From Rhyzopertha dominica (lineage: Eukaryota > Arthropoda > Insecta > Coleoptera > Bostrichidae), in contig QCXZ01000137.1 of NCBI GenBank assembly GCA_025024175.1, positions 18,600,001 through 18,664,000 of the forward strand: 64,000 nucleotides of DNA, read 5' to 3'. Of this stretch, positions 1-13,239 are shown in pieces. The first letter of the stretch is position 1, and the number at the start of each line of letters is the position of its first letter. Under the pieces are notes generated by a model. The model was given only the letters and a program-made list of their open reading frames with translations. It was not told the DNA's origin and made no database searches. The translations under genes and the position numbers were made by a program.

Positions 1-3000
1 CATTTCATATACTACTCGTGCTGTTTGCAAGTAAATGAAATAATTGTATGTAAGAAGTATTCATTTGAAAAGCAAAGCCTTTGAAACATTTTCTTACAAA
101 GGAATAATTGTGATTGCAAAATATGTCACCTTTACTATCACAGTCCGTGATGTTGTAGATGTTATTCGTTATATTTAGGAATAATGGCGTTGATTCTATG
201 AAAAAACGTGACTAGAAAAAGCCATGTTTCTATTTTGCCTACTTGTATGTGTGTAAATTACACTATTTGCAGAACACGATTAACTCATCACTTCAATGTT
301 TACTTACTGATTAAAAAAAACAGTTCATTAACCCAGGTATAAATATTTATGCTATATTTAATGATATTAAAATTTAAGATTAGTAATTACCTATATAGAA
401 CACTTATAAAATAAAGTTATTCAACTTCTGTATCCTCAGATTTAATCAACCCAGCCTTATTTATTATACTTCCGACATTATCATTCTGGTCCAACATATA
501 ATTTTGTATAGTGACGGTATGTTGCACTCGATGCTTATTAAACATAACCGCAGGTGGACCATTGTTTGCCACAAGTTCTTCATCCTGCTGGAGGCAAATT
601 AACTAAATTCCAAAGTGCAAATTGCCGCATTGTGAGTTAAAATTTGTCGGGTCATTGTTCTTCTTCAGCGTGCAGCCTTTGAAAATGGTAGAGGGACTGG
701 TTGAGTCATAAAAATTACCGGACTCTTAGAAGCGGAGAAAATGAGATGTAAGCGGAGCGAGGCCTCCGAAGTTCGAGTTGAACAGAAAAATAAAATCCTG
801 CTCAAGAGCGCAAACATGCACGCGAAGGTATCAAACCAGTTGGAAACCCGACTGGTCATTAACGATGAGTCAACTCTCGACTATCTTTTTCTTATCTGGC
901 TCGAGCTGCGCCTTATTATAGCACAGAATAATCTGTTATCACTGTTGGCGAGATAAAAGATGTTGGCTGAACTTGTAAAGGAAAATTATAGCACACGATA
1001 ACACGCCATACGTGTTTGGTTAGCTTATTCTGTTTTTATGCAGTTTATGCTATAAAGAATCCTAACAATTATCCTTACTTAATCCCTAGTGTTCACTATA
1101 TTGTGTTATACCACTGGAAAATCCGTTGTCTTATCGCCAGTGATGCGGACATCGGCAGAACAAATGAGAAGATGCGAAGAGTTGCATTACTTTTGACATC
1201 AGGTATAGTAAGTTATGAGACTATCAGAGATCACATCCCCAAAGAATAAGTAAATCTGCAATAACAAATCTGTCATAGTAATTTAGACATGAAGATCGCT
1301 TGATCATTAAGAAGACTGATATTAAAAACATCACCATTTTGCAGTTTTAGGCATTTATGATGCTTATTAAAAGTTGCCGATGTACGAGTTTAGAACAAAA
1401 AAAATAAGCCTCTAATGAAACAAGAATTTTAAAAAGTCTATGAAAAACAGCTAATTTATGTCTATAAGGGTGAAAAAAAGAATAAGATATAATATTGTCT
1501 GTGCATGTTGTTTTGTAAAAATTTCAAAAGATAAGAGAGGAGAAGATTTGGCAGATAAAATTAATAAATCTAAAAAGAAAATCCTGTTTCATAACTAAAA
1601 TTTATAGAAGAATGTAGAGTTTACAAATATGAGAAAATTATTTATATCATGAGGATTTGCTCCAAAAAGACACATAACGTCATCTACATAATGAAGTAAC
1701 CAGGTATGTCATCTTCAAATTTCTGTATTTTATTCATATTGCCTCTCAAATTGTTCAGTTTATATTTCGTATCGGTTTGGGGAATGGGGCATATTTGCGA
1801 CGTTCGAGGGGGTAGGTTCTTAAGTATACCAGAAACNGATGCGCTTCAGTTTCAGTGTGTTCCTTNAACTGTTCACANGTTAGTACTGTTTCAATTTTTA
1901 ATTTTTATTGCTTGTGTTCCTTTTTCAATCACATTATGTAGTTAGTTTTAAACCATTGTCATTAAATAATTCAGTTGTTTAGCTGAAACAGTTATGTTAA
2001 TTAATTAATTAGGATAAATGCTGTATTTGGAGTCCACGGTAACATTGTAAGCTATGCTGCTGTTGTAGTCCGTTTTTTGAACTATTTATGTCATTTTCTT
2101 AACTGTGTTCTCGCATTCTTTGATTAGATGTATCCACGCAGCAATAGTTATACGTGATGCTTGAAAGTAGGATGTTAGAGCCTTGATGCATGAACTAATA
2201 TTTTCTCCCGTGCTGGGCAAACATCTGGTAAAAGAAAAACCAAGATTTTTGCACCAAACCATTCAACTATATAGCTGAGTTGCCTCCCGCATGGGACCTC
2301 AGTACCTGCTGACGATAGTCGACTATGCTAACAAATCTTGAGAGTGAAAGTGATATCGAACACAGATCTAGAATTGGCAGTTCATTCATTGTGTTAAATA
2401 ACAATTTTCAGCAGCATTGCTACAATTTGTTAACCCTCAAAATTTGATCTTGTTTAGTAATAAATTAGTTGTTTTGAGATTGTTTTCGTATTATTTATGA
2501 TTACATCAAATCTCCCTATTTACGTGAGTAACCAGTGCATCGAAGGTAGGTTTAATTAAAATAACACAACGTAGGTAAGTACTGGACGATCACATTTCAA
2601 TCGAAATCTACGAACCTGGGTATGTTACATTACAATAATGATACCAAAATTTTACACTGGAAAAGAAAGCAATGTTTTTAAAAATATGTTTTTATAAACT
2701 GTTCCTAAAGATTTCAGTTAAAAGTGGGCTAAGGGAGAACCCATAGCTAAACCTGATTATTGAATTATTGGTCAAGTCCAGTGTATTTTTAAATTATTCA
2801 AAATTCAACACTTCGCGGAGGATCAAATTTAACCATTTAGCTAATGTATAACACGGTGAAATTACGTAACAAACAACAGGCCTGATAGGACAAATATCTT
2901 TGTGTATTTTAGAAAGTGCTGTAGACATCTAGGCTACTTTTTGTTTAAGATTAGTCTGTTTGCTTCCTTTCTGACAAGGTCAGTTTTTCGTGCGAAATTT

Positions 3001-3590
3001 ATTTCAATAATTAATGTAAGTAAATGGTATTGACCATGGCTACATAAACTTTGGATAAACTTTGAGCAGTTTAACGTATAAAAACAGAAATATTTCAATA
3101 ATTCTTGTAAACAATCAGTATAAATTGCATTTAGAATTGATTGAGAATTCATAAGATTTTCACAAAATATCCTTTGAACTAAAAGTTTATCGAGAACAAT
3201 CTAAAGACTGCAGAACAATTATTGATAAAAGTTCTTTGTTAGGGGAGTATGCATTGAGCCAGAGACGCTCTACTCCAAAATAAGTGTACAGTGATATTTC
3301 TTCCCTCGAATTATAACACATAAGAATGCCTTTATTAATGCTCGTCGTTTTAAAGTAGTAAGCAGACTGATACCTCAAGTAATGTTAACAATGCCGGTAG
3401 TGTCATGGTCTAGAAGGCCTTCTGTGTGGTGTGTCTTCATAGAAGTGAATATAATCAAATATAATCTAACTACAAAGATTATGAGATATATACAACACCA
3501 CGAATTCTATTGCAGATGATGGCAGCACGAAAAAACTTTTCCCTTCCAAAAATTTGCACATTTCGTTGGATATGCAACCACACTCATTCA
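1..3590. other. A+T-rich intergenic sequence, no gene seen
   Basis: No reading frame here has family-like motifs; the short ORFs are low complexity and typical of random A+T-rich sequence. Scattered single N bases occur near 1837-1877. I see no RNA gene or transposon that I can name. Confidence 0.6.
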
Positions 3591-3599
3591 TTATCGATT

Positions 3600-3930
3600 T
3601 CTAACGTGCGAGGATCTTTCTGCCCACCGCCATGACCTCCTTATCGCCTCGCTTGACACCTATTCGTCCATCAAAATCAATTTCCATTTCATTAAGTCCG
3701 CGGTCACTTTCTAACACATCAGCCTTTTGACAAAAGAATTTCCTGGTGCATGTGCCACATCGTGACTGGGCATGTCTCATCCGCTCAGCAATTAGAAAAT
3801 GAGTCAATTAGGAGCCAGAACCATCGGACCTGGACTTTAATTGATCCCTTTGGCCCTCCGCAAGCGATAGCGTCAATTAGAAGTGGGCGGGATTGCGAAA
3901 TGGGTGCTTTTATAAGCAAGAAAGTGGCCA
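3600..3930. promoter_or_regulatory. Candidate regulatory island with clustered CAATTA cores
   Basis: This stretch is visibly richer in G+C than its surroundings. It holds four homeodomain-type cores within about 91 bp: CAATTA at 3789-3794, 3805-3810 and 3874-3879, and TAATTG at 3838-3843. Short ORFs cross it on both strands (minus 3601-3807, plus 3750-3983) but neither has a recognisable family signature. A conserved non-coding enhancer is the more natural reading. That is inference: homeodomain cores are short and common in A+T-rich DNA. Confidence 0.3.
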
Positions 3931-3959
3931 AGATACACTTTCGTTTGATGAAGTGCTTC

Positions 3960-6900
3960 TTTATATTACTTGAATTAATTTAAGTGCTTAATATTATCGT
4001 TGTCTGTATTATGTATTAGACGGTATTATGTATTAGAGATCAAAGAAGTTCCGAGAAATTGCACATTGTACCTCCAGTAGCAGAGTGACGCAAGTGCAAA
4101 AAGTCAATTCCTTGGAAAAGGCGATTTAAGTTTTTTTTCATTTATCACTGTTTAGCTAAAAATATTAATCTTTCATCTAATGGAGAAAGCTACAATGTAC
4201 AGCAAATTTATTATAGTTTTAGATATGGCATTCAGCTATTATTATAGTTATTATACTTGACAGAATTTAATGAGAAAAATAATTTATTAAAATTAATATT
4301 TGCTTTGGCAAGACAACCTATCGAAAAAATAAGTATTTGGAAGAATAAATGCAATGAAATCTCTATTAGTAATAGTAATTACAATCTTTACAGCTTACGT
4401 AATGCTGCTGCAAAATGGTTCATAAGATTTAGGAATTATATTACTCTCTGGACTAAAATGAATATATCACCTGTGCATACTTCATTTAGATCGTTGCACC
4501 ATGGGAAGAATTCGACATAATTAATAAAAAAAATCTCAAAATTTGCATTTAGGTCATTGTTCTTCTGAAGGTGAAGATGTTTTGAAAAAAAATAATGTAG
4601 GCATATTACTAATACCCCATTCAGAAATGGGATTTGTTATCTACAATTTAGAAAATGCACGTGAATTTCCCTATAGAAATATACGGTTATATCATTTAAA
4701 AAGATACACATTGTCCTAAAGTGCAAAATTTCGTTTTAACAGCACAAATATTTATTTTACATCTGTAAAGTTTGCGCCTTCCTCTTTAAAATAAGAATAT
4801 ATTGTTATTTTATTGTATAAAAATGAATCGAAACCAATGGAAATTTTTATGACTCTGGTGGCGGAAGGATCCAATTGAACACTTGAATTATTTACTAATG
4901 TTACGCTAAAAAAAAAATTCGGTGATTTCAGTCCAACAGAATCCCAATTAATATACTTAAGATATCAAACACGTGATGGCGCAATAACACCGAAGCTAGC
5001 AGAAGTGCAAGCATGAATTCAGTAAGCAAGACTGCTTATATATAAATAAATATTGTTTTCCAAGTAAGCAATACACAATCTTAGCATGAACTGTCTTTGT
5101 GGGAGTCAGACAGAAAAGTTAAACCAACTGCGTAACGAGCGGATTTTATTCCAGCATTAGCTTTTTTCAATTAATTCGTCGAAATTCCCAATAAAAACTA
5201 CAGTACGAAAAAGATACTATTATATATGAACAGCACCCACCAGATATTTATAATCGTCGCTGTTATTTCCAATCAGTGGATTGGTTGAAGACGTGGTGCA
5301 GACTCGACAACCAATCTTTCGCGTGTTTTAGTAAACTATACCAGTCAAACACTTAAAAATTGTCGTCAGATATAAGCTACATTTCTCTCAAAGCTAAATT
5401 AAATATAAGGAGTAAAACGGAGCAGTTTGGATATTTAAGTTTACATAGTACAATAAAGGGTGTGTCTGTGGTATCATGTCAGACAAATCTAAAGCATAGA
5501 TTCTAAAAACGATTTTAGGTCGAGGAATGAAATTTTGTACTGCTAAATTTTACTCAATAAAGAAAAACTAAGTGGGCTATTCTATAAATAGGATTGAATT
5601 GACGTGGTAAATGGCTGGAAATGACTTTATTAACAATTTGTACAGGAAATAAAAACAGTACAGTTTTCTACACAATGTACGGGCACTTGTTACACTGCAC
5701 TGCTTTCGAGTAAAATAAATAAGGGTGAGTGTCTTAACTAGTTTTAAGTCGAAAGTACCTTATACACATATGCCCAAGGCTCAATATTAAAGGAATTAGA
5801 ACCGCTACACTTCTCAAGAACCAGCGCACCGTAGGCATTTCTGACGCTTTAGGATATACCGCCGACGGAGGGACGACACACTTGTTGCTAGTGGGCTCCC
5901 ATGAAGAGCATATTATTGGAAGCCAAGGGTTAGAATGGGACGGTTTGTAGGGTGCACAACCAGTGAATGCTTTCCTTAGATATTATCTGATACTGATGGC
6001 TTAACTCGACTGCATTGTTCTTTTTCCTTGTATGAGCTACTATCTAGGGTTGTATACAGATTGAGGNTCTTTATTTATTATTTTCTTGCCTTTTGCCAGT
6101 GACAATAATTGTGAGTCAGTCATATGTCTTGCTTAGGTTGCACACTTTTACGGACAAATATATTATTAAAGAATGAGGCCACCTTTAATAGAGGAAGAAT
6201 TACAGATACTCGAAAGTCTCATTCACTGGCGCCTGAAATTAAAGAAACAAATTTTTAACATCGCTTTTCGGCNGTATTTCGTGTGGTGTTTTCAATTATG
6301 AACAAACTGGGCCATTCGTATTTCAAGATCGTTAAACATCTGAGAGTCCTTACAAAAATTTTTACAGGATTACTACAAAAAGTTATGCTTCTTGNACGAG
6401 AGAACTGTCAGAAAGTATATGAATAATAATTTTACTAACAAATGGACTGAAAGAAAAAGACCCATTTCTGTGCCACAGAGTCACCTCCTCTCGACTTTTA
6501 TCTTTGGGTTTATGCTGAGATATCTCAAATCAGAAATATATTAATAGATAAAATGATGGTTGCTCCTACGTCATTACGAACTGATGGCGCTGTCATTCAC
6601 TGAGCCACCTTGTAATCGTGAAAAGAGCGAGAACGTGTATTCAGGCAGAGCGAGAACATTTCTAAGCAATTGCAGTAATTAATTTTTTTATTAATTAATT
6701 GAATTTATTTAGGTTGGCATTTTGGGTAGAAAACTATAAGTTTAGATTTCATAGGCAAAGTTTGAAAATAGTCATTCCATAAAATGCTGTAATAGTGTTA
6801 TCCTAATCACATCAATTATTAGATTANATTCGTAGAAAATCACGATTTTCAAAGTGAGATTTTTGTTTTACCTTTGGTTTTCGAATTTCTTAACAAGTAA

Positions 6901-7130
6901 GTCATCCAAGACTAGAACAAGGATGTACTAGTGATAACACTGAAGAAGAATCAACGATGACATGATAATCAACTCGAAAACTAATATAGCCTTTATGAGA
7001 CGCGCCTCGCAAGAGTTTCAATCGCGAAGATATCTCAATTTTTTCTAAAAATGAGATGTAATTTTGTATTGTGACTGCTTGACAACTGTACCATTTCCCT
7101 ACTTCCTTTCGCAGTTTTTCTTGCAACATT
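3960..7130. other. A+T-rich intergenic sequence, no gene seen
   Basis: Nothing recognisable is present apart from a short tandem duplication of a GTATTATGTATTAGA-type unit near 4004-4035. Isolated N bases lie near 6067, 6273 and 6395. Confidence 0.55.
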
Positions 7131-7440
7131 TTGTGAGGAGGCTTACGCGTTCCAGCATTTGATATGACGGAAAGCCATACCTGTACCTGGCCACGTGTTC
7201 TATCGAGCTACGCGCACAGGTGCACGCCACTCTACAAAGATAGGTATACACACTTGATCTCATCGGCCACGCAATTACACGTGCCTTTTCACATTCATGC
7301 ATTCTGAAGGGTTTAAACAGCCCACGCGTACTGGAGAATATACGGTGAACAAATTTGCGGAAAGGATATGAATACACGATACACGAGGCAAATTGCGTCC
7401 TCATTCGTTTGATCAAAATTAAATCCTCTACGGACACACG
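7130..7440. promoter_or_regulatory. Candidate regulatory island with E-boxes
   Basis: A G+C-richer island contains CACGTG at 7192-7197 and 7278-7283 and CAGGTG at 7217-7222. A minus-strand ORF (7099-7437, 112 residues) crosses it but shows no known domain, and its codons simply follow the local composition. I treat it as possible conserved non-coding DNA rather than a gene. Confidence 0.22.
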
Positions 7441-9595
7441 AAAATAAGATCGGCAGACACCAGCAATGTCGTTCGAAAAATTTTACTTTATTTTATTTTT
7501 TTACTATAATAAATTTCACAATTCCCCAAAATGATCTTATTTAAGCATTTGAGAGTATTGAACAATGCTAAATCGGTATACGGCTTACAATTTTTAAGAG
7601 CCTACTCAACTCGCTGATAGCTACGCCATGGAACAAACGAAGCAGATAGCACCATGACAGTGACATATCGTTATGTCCTTAGAACAATTGAATTTCGCGA
7701 TCTGAACTCGATAGGTTTACCGACCTGTTGTCAACACCAACGCTGAAGTGCCACTGCAAGAAGTTCAAGTACAACAATTATCGAGGCGTTTGAATACCAT
7801 CACGGTAGACGTCTTGAATAATCGAAGGTGAACTTGAAAAACAAATGTGGTTGTGTAAGTATTTGTAACGTTCGCTCACTGCTGCTAAAATGCCAAAAAA
7901 ACAATATTTGCTAATAGCAGAAAAACAAAGCCAAACGAAAAACATGTGACAATGAACGTAGTATAGTACTAATTACATAGATACTCAAAGAAACTGTAGA
8001 AGCCTAAGTTTGTCACCAGCTACTGATTACACTGGAAAACTAATCTTGACGAGATGATCAGTTCCAGTTAATTTAATTCGAATTTGTAAACTGTACGCAT
8101 ATAAACTTAGTTGCTCGAGAATACCGTGCGGACAAAGTCAAGATCTTGGTTCATATCTGAGGTATTGGAAGAAATTTTGAAGATTAATTTAAACCTTTTT
8201 TTATTTATTATTTATTGATTATGGACTGCCTCTACATAAGAGATGGTCATATTAATCTTAGAGTGCATCACTTGGATATTGCAAAAAAGAACAAAGTTGT
8301 ATTAGAAACACTGTCTCGTTTGAAAATTCGTTCATTATACAATACGACTAGTAATTTACTTCGTCAACATGTCATAAAATATCATAGATAAATTAATTTA
8401 TCTATGATAATATCAATAGCTTAATTATTACTGTAAAATAGACTTTATGAAGGGACGTAAATATTGTATTTCCTTGGCTCAAATTCATTTATTAATTAAA
8501 ATAGAGTTTAGACAGATTTGTATTACATAACTATTTCATGTTGTTTTATTAAGAGTGAAAACGTTTGTTACGTGTTTTTGAATTTGTGGCTTAGTAACGT
8601 TTTGAACAATGAAAATAATAAACAGCACTCATTATCTTAACGTATAAAATAAAACATTGGTGTAAGTAAGAAAAACTACATGCAATGGAAACAGAAGCTC
8701 TATAAAATGAAAAGGTTTAAGAAGAGCAGTGTTAGTTCTAGTAAGATAGCAATAATTATTAGATGTTAAAAGGTATGGGAACTAAAATCACAAACAAGTA
8801 GGAGTAATGCCTAATAAAAACCATAACGAATAAAATTGTACTGTATGCTCGATTCCCATAAAATACATTAGTGCCGTCGTACTAGGCGTAAATCTGGACA
8901 TAAATAAACAAAGCAAAAATAAATGTAAATAATCTAGGAATAAGAACTGGTAAAAATTCAGCACCACTACATACATATATACTTTATTAAGTATGCATTA
9001 AATACGTTGGTTCGCTTTAAATATATGCTGCATGCTTCATGCTTGTATTTCACAACAGTACATTTATGGCCGTGTTTTCTGTAGTAGAAGCAAAATGAAT
9101 GAAAAGAATTGAGACATTTCAAAAAAAGGAAGGGAAAAGAAAAACCTCATCTAAAAATAATGGTAACGTTTATTTTAAAATGCGGCCAAGGACTGGTTAA
9201 ACTAGGAAGTTTAATTAGACGGAAAAATTTTACTGCTCTGGGGAGGATTAGAATAAGTTCTCAAATCAGCGCTCCAAAAGCTGCGGAAGAAATCAAGTAA
9301 CTTTTACAAAATGTTAGCTCTCAAACCAATAATGTAAACCGCTTTAATTGGGCGGGTTATTTATAAAGGCCTCTTTGTCAAAAGAATACCTTAAACTCGG
9401 AAAACAATCTAAAAAAGTTAGAATTGTCCAATGACATGATAGTAGAACCTCAATTAGTTTTGAGGAATTAATGTTTTTGTCAGATGGAAGGAAAACGCAA
9501 AAAAATACGCATTTAAAAGTGAAAGTGTCTGGGCCATACAATTTCGGTCTTCGTTGACGATATTACGAATCATTATGGCTGTTAAATCATCTTAC
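7441..9595. other. A+T-rich intergenic sequence
   Basis: No gene or named repeat is seen except the palindrome at 8380-8409, listed separately. Confidence 0.55.
8380..8409. repeat. 30-bp perfect palindrome
   Basis: The sequence from 8380 to 8409 is its own reverse complement over all 30 bases. The half-site reads TATCATAGATAAATT. It could extrude as a cruciform or form a hairpin in RNA from either strand. No coding region or transposon end is seen next to it. Confidence 0.85.
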
Positions 9596-9599
9596 CAGA

Positions 9600-9690
9600 A
9601 AAGAGAAATGGAAGTGTTCGGAAACTTAGACTTCAACATACTAACGACCCCAAGCATACTGCTAGACTTGTAAGTACCCGAATGGACGAT
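9600..9690 (+). pseudogene. Tc1-like transposase fragment
   Basis: A short + strand frame (about 9631-9690) reads LQHTNDPKHTARLV. This matches the hallmark DNDPKHT block of Tc1-family DDE transposases, which surrounds the second catalytic aspartate. Only this block is recognisable; flanking frames are broken and no terminal inverted repeats were found. It is a dead remnant of a cut-and-paste transposon. The motif is distinctive although the fragment is very short. Confidence 0.65.
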
Positions 9691-9699
9691 ACACGATGT

Positions 9700-12600
9700 C
9701 TACCAACAAATGCACACACCACTGCACGTTAGCCTATTACAGCACCTGCGTATTCCGTTAGAAAATCGAATGACAGAAGAGTGTTTTGAAAAAAGCTCGT
9801 GTTAAGTCTTTCAAAAAGACTTCATGTCCTCATTACAGCAACTGACAATGGTATAAATTATTAGATTTAGAAAGAGTTACAGTTTATCATGATATATTGG
9901 CGTAGGGAGATTTTTTTATTGAGAGTAAACTGAAGTATGAATGTAGTTGTTTTTGGCTTGATATGGCTTTTTTAAGAAACAATGCCAGTAATCTGAATTT
10001 ATTCCTAATAAAGGCATTTTAGCATTACTAATATTATTGAAAGAATTAAGCAAAATCACTTTAAAAGACTATATTTTCTTAGAACGAACGAAGAAGTTCA
10101 TAGTTATCTAACTTTGCATTGCTTTTCACATTCCTAATGTAGAAGGTACTTACATGAATTAATGAGTCAATATACAACTTTAGGAACTGCAAATATTCAA
10201 ACCCACAAATACTAATATGTACTTTCATTCATATAAAATTAATGGATTTTGTTGAGTAACGATTGATTTCGCTTTCACATCACATTATTATTTCGCTAAA
10301 ATGTTATCTATTTGTTAGAAACTTAATAAGAGGAAATTATTGACTCTACCAAAAAGGTGTAACTTTTGTAAAGCCTATCGCAATTCTAAATATGCAGACA
10401 GTTCTTTGGATTTTTACCGAATTTAAATAAATACTTAATTGTAAAATTCAGCACGCATTTGCTATAATGATTAGATATAAAAGAACAATACAAATAAAGA
10501 TTAATATACAACAATCGCGTAAGTGACAATAAATGGAAATAAGGGTTCGATAACGTTGAGGATATTGAGAATAAAGTAACATCATCGGGGTGCTATTTAT
10601 AGAATTTCATTGTGATCTGAATGATAGGCAGGATTAGAATGTTATCGAATACAATAGTGGTGCTGTAAATATGTCATGATGGTTTTCCTATCGCTTTAGT
10701 CTCAACAATCAACATGATGTTTTAATATAAAGCAGAACTGCTATCTCAATAAGAAAGGCATTTACCTGGCATACGACCGTCATTGTCGCACAAACCTGAC
10801 AAATTACATAATCACACAGAAAAACACCCAGGAATGTTCCACAAACACGTTGCATAAAGGAAATATTTACCGGGGAATTAGATCACTTACACGTTGAACG
10901 CGTCATCGTTGCAAAAAGCCACCAAGAGAACACGTCTGACATGTCGTTTGTCTTCGCGATCATATCCGCAATTCTCCGTGGCGCTGTTATTTATTAGCGT
11001 GACAACGGGTGGTCACAGGGGACAGAACGACGCCCACTGTTGTTCGTGTATCGAAAGCACGAAGCGTGAAGCCGACATAGACAATGGATGTAAAAGGGGA
11101 TATGAATGTCAGGTCTTTCAGTCAGTTTTATAGTTACAGTTTGACGAAGGAGAATGGTTCCAGATGTTGAAATAGGTCGAATATTATACGGGTTTTATTG
11201 TTTTGAACTGGAACTTTATTGGAGTGAAATTCAACCTTGTTGTGATGGTGATGTTTATAGCCCATCGTTAAAATTTACTCACTAGGGGTCGTTTTCGAGT
11301 AATTTACAGTTTTCTTTTTGAAAGCTGTTTATTAAACGAGAAGAAACGACCCGTAATCTGTCTTACACAAAATAAGATTTGTAGTTGCGGTCGGAATGTT
11401 TGACATTGTTTAATAAAAGTTATCTTCTTTCAATTAAACTTACTTTGAAGTACAAATGTGATTGATTTTGTATCCCTATAGACGTAGACTTTGGGATTAT
11501 AAAACAAGGTAAAAATTTTATAAAAGGAACTGCATATAACTATAAAAAGATAAACGTGCTTTTTCCACTAACAGAAACATTTAAAATAAATATGTACAGT
11601 GCAAATAATAGGAATGGTATCTTATCTTTTGAAACTTGCATTATTTGGCTTGTAAACAAATATTACATTACAGGTAAATGAACGTTTTGCTGACCTACAT
11701 GTCGATGCGCTTTTACGGGTTTATGATAAACAAGAAATATTTCAAATGACAATGAATATAGGTGTTCATTAACAGCTGGTATATAATTAAAGTGAAAACA
11801 AATATGCCCCCAGCGCTATCTAATGTTAGATCTCTATTTTATTAACCCCTAATATATTTCAAGAGTATCTTCACTAAGAGTATCTCATATGCACCTATTA
11901 TATCAGGGAAATATGCCTTATAATTGATAACGGTCTAGTCTGACAAAATATGATAACAACTGTTTATATTTCTAATATCTACTCCACTAGCTGAAAAACA
12001 AATGTTTCGAATGTCGCCGTCGCGATAATTAGTTGAATTTGTAGTATCATTGCTGGGAAATTTAAAAAATGATTCTAGAATCTAGATTAATAAAAAGATA
12101 CCTACGTTATATTACTAGAATCAAATCAAATACATGGCACAATGCTAGCAAAAAACGATTTTACAAAAACATGAGTGGAAAACTTTTACTAGACAGTTGA
12201 ATGCTCGCAGTCAACTGTGTAAAAAAATTATTGCAATTCTTAGATTGAAAATAAATATTTCTTCCAGTGGCGTGCCCATTCTAACACGGACCCTCCCACC
12301 GCCAAGACCAATGAAGACAGCCAGGACTCATTAAATTAAGCAATTTTTTGTCTTAGTTTTTTAATTACTCTACACCTGACCAATTCTTAAGGTATTACTA
12401 GACTTACAAACACGGTTATGTAGCTTATTTAACTATGGAGTGACCATTGTGTTTTGCTGCATATCAGGTTGTTGGGATAGAGTGCAGAATGTCGAACTTT
12501 AGACGACCAGATGCTGGAGTAACTCGAGGTCCGCTACTTTTTATTACTTACCCATTTCAGTTTTCTTCTATAATTAAAGTGATAATATACGACTCTTACA

Positions 12601-13005
12601 GAGTCTGTGTGTAAAAGCTTTAGAAAAATTTAAGATAGCAAAAGCTGACGATTACTAGATTATATATTTTATAAAGAGTTAAGAAATTTTGTATGATACA
12701 TTGCAACTTCGTCACATCAATTTTCAGCCGTAACAAAGGAGGGGGTATTGATAAATAGTTAGCTTTGATTGTTTGGAGCATAGGTTTTTCCCATGGATCT
12801 GATAGTAAATTTGTCAGATCGATGGTCTTTCCTAAGTGTCATTAAAAAGTTTTACGTCAAAAGGGTGAACCATAAAAAAGCATTTAAGATGACTAAAGGT
12901 CTGAAAACATTGATGCAGTAGTAAGTTCTTGATACGATATTATCAGACCGACGAAATGGACTAAAATATATAGCCGAGATACTGGGTATTTCATTGAATA
13001 AGTTC
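9700..13005. other. A+T-rich intergenic sequence
   Basis: No gene is recognised. A slightly G+C-richer patch lies near 10860-11110 with a short + strand ORF lacking known motifs. A CAGTGGCGTGCC string at 12265 resembles a hAT-type terminus but has no visible partner. Confidence 0.5.
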
Positions 13006-13009
13006 ATCA

Positions 13010-13230
13010 CGTTCTTCAATTCGATTTGTGTATGAAAAAAATTGTGCAAAATGAATTCCAAAATGTTGGAACACGAATCAAAACTTCGGGTTCAATCTGT
13101 GTCCGATTTAAAGAGGATTCGGAGTTTCTGAACAGAATATTGTCCTCGTGGATGAAATATGGGTACTGGTTTACGACCCCCAGACAAAACAACGGCGCAA
13201 GTTTTTATTCGGATAAATAATTTATGGAAG
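13010..13230 (+). pseudogene. mariner-type transposase fragment, frameshifted
   Basis: The + strand encodes a degenerate stretch ending in EDSEFLNRIL, which corresponds to the mariner block before the first catalytic aspartate. The frame then shifts: the continuation, VDEIWVLVYDPQTKQRRK, lies in another frame and matches the mariner DE(T/K)W block followed by YDPETK. The upstream residues (about 13031-13110) are compatible with the helix region before it. The gene is broken by at least one frameshift and lacks the rest of the catalytic domain. Confidence 0.7.
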
Positions 13231-13239
13231 TTGTGAAAA

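Noticed and set aside
3510..3530. ADD-like codons resembling an RT box
   Set aside because: Neighbouring frames show no other RT motif.
7099..7437. 112-residue minus-strand ORF
   Set aside because: It lies in a composition island and lacks domain motifs; regulatory DNA is more likely than a gene.
12265..12300. CAGTGGCGTGCC string resembling a hAT terminus
   Set aside because: No opposite terminus, target duplication or transposase remains were found nearby.
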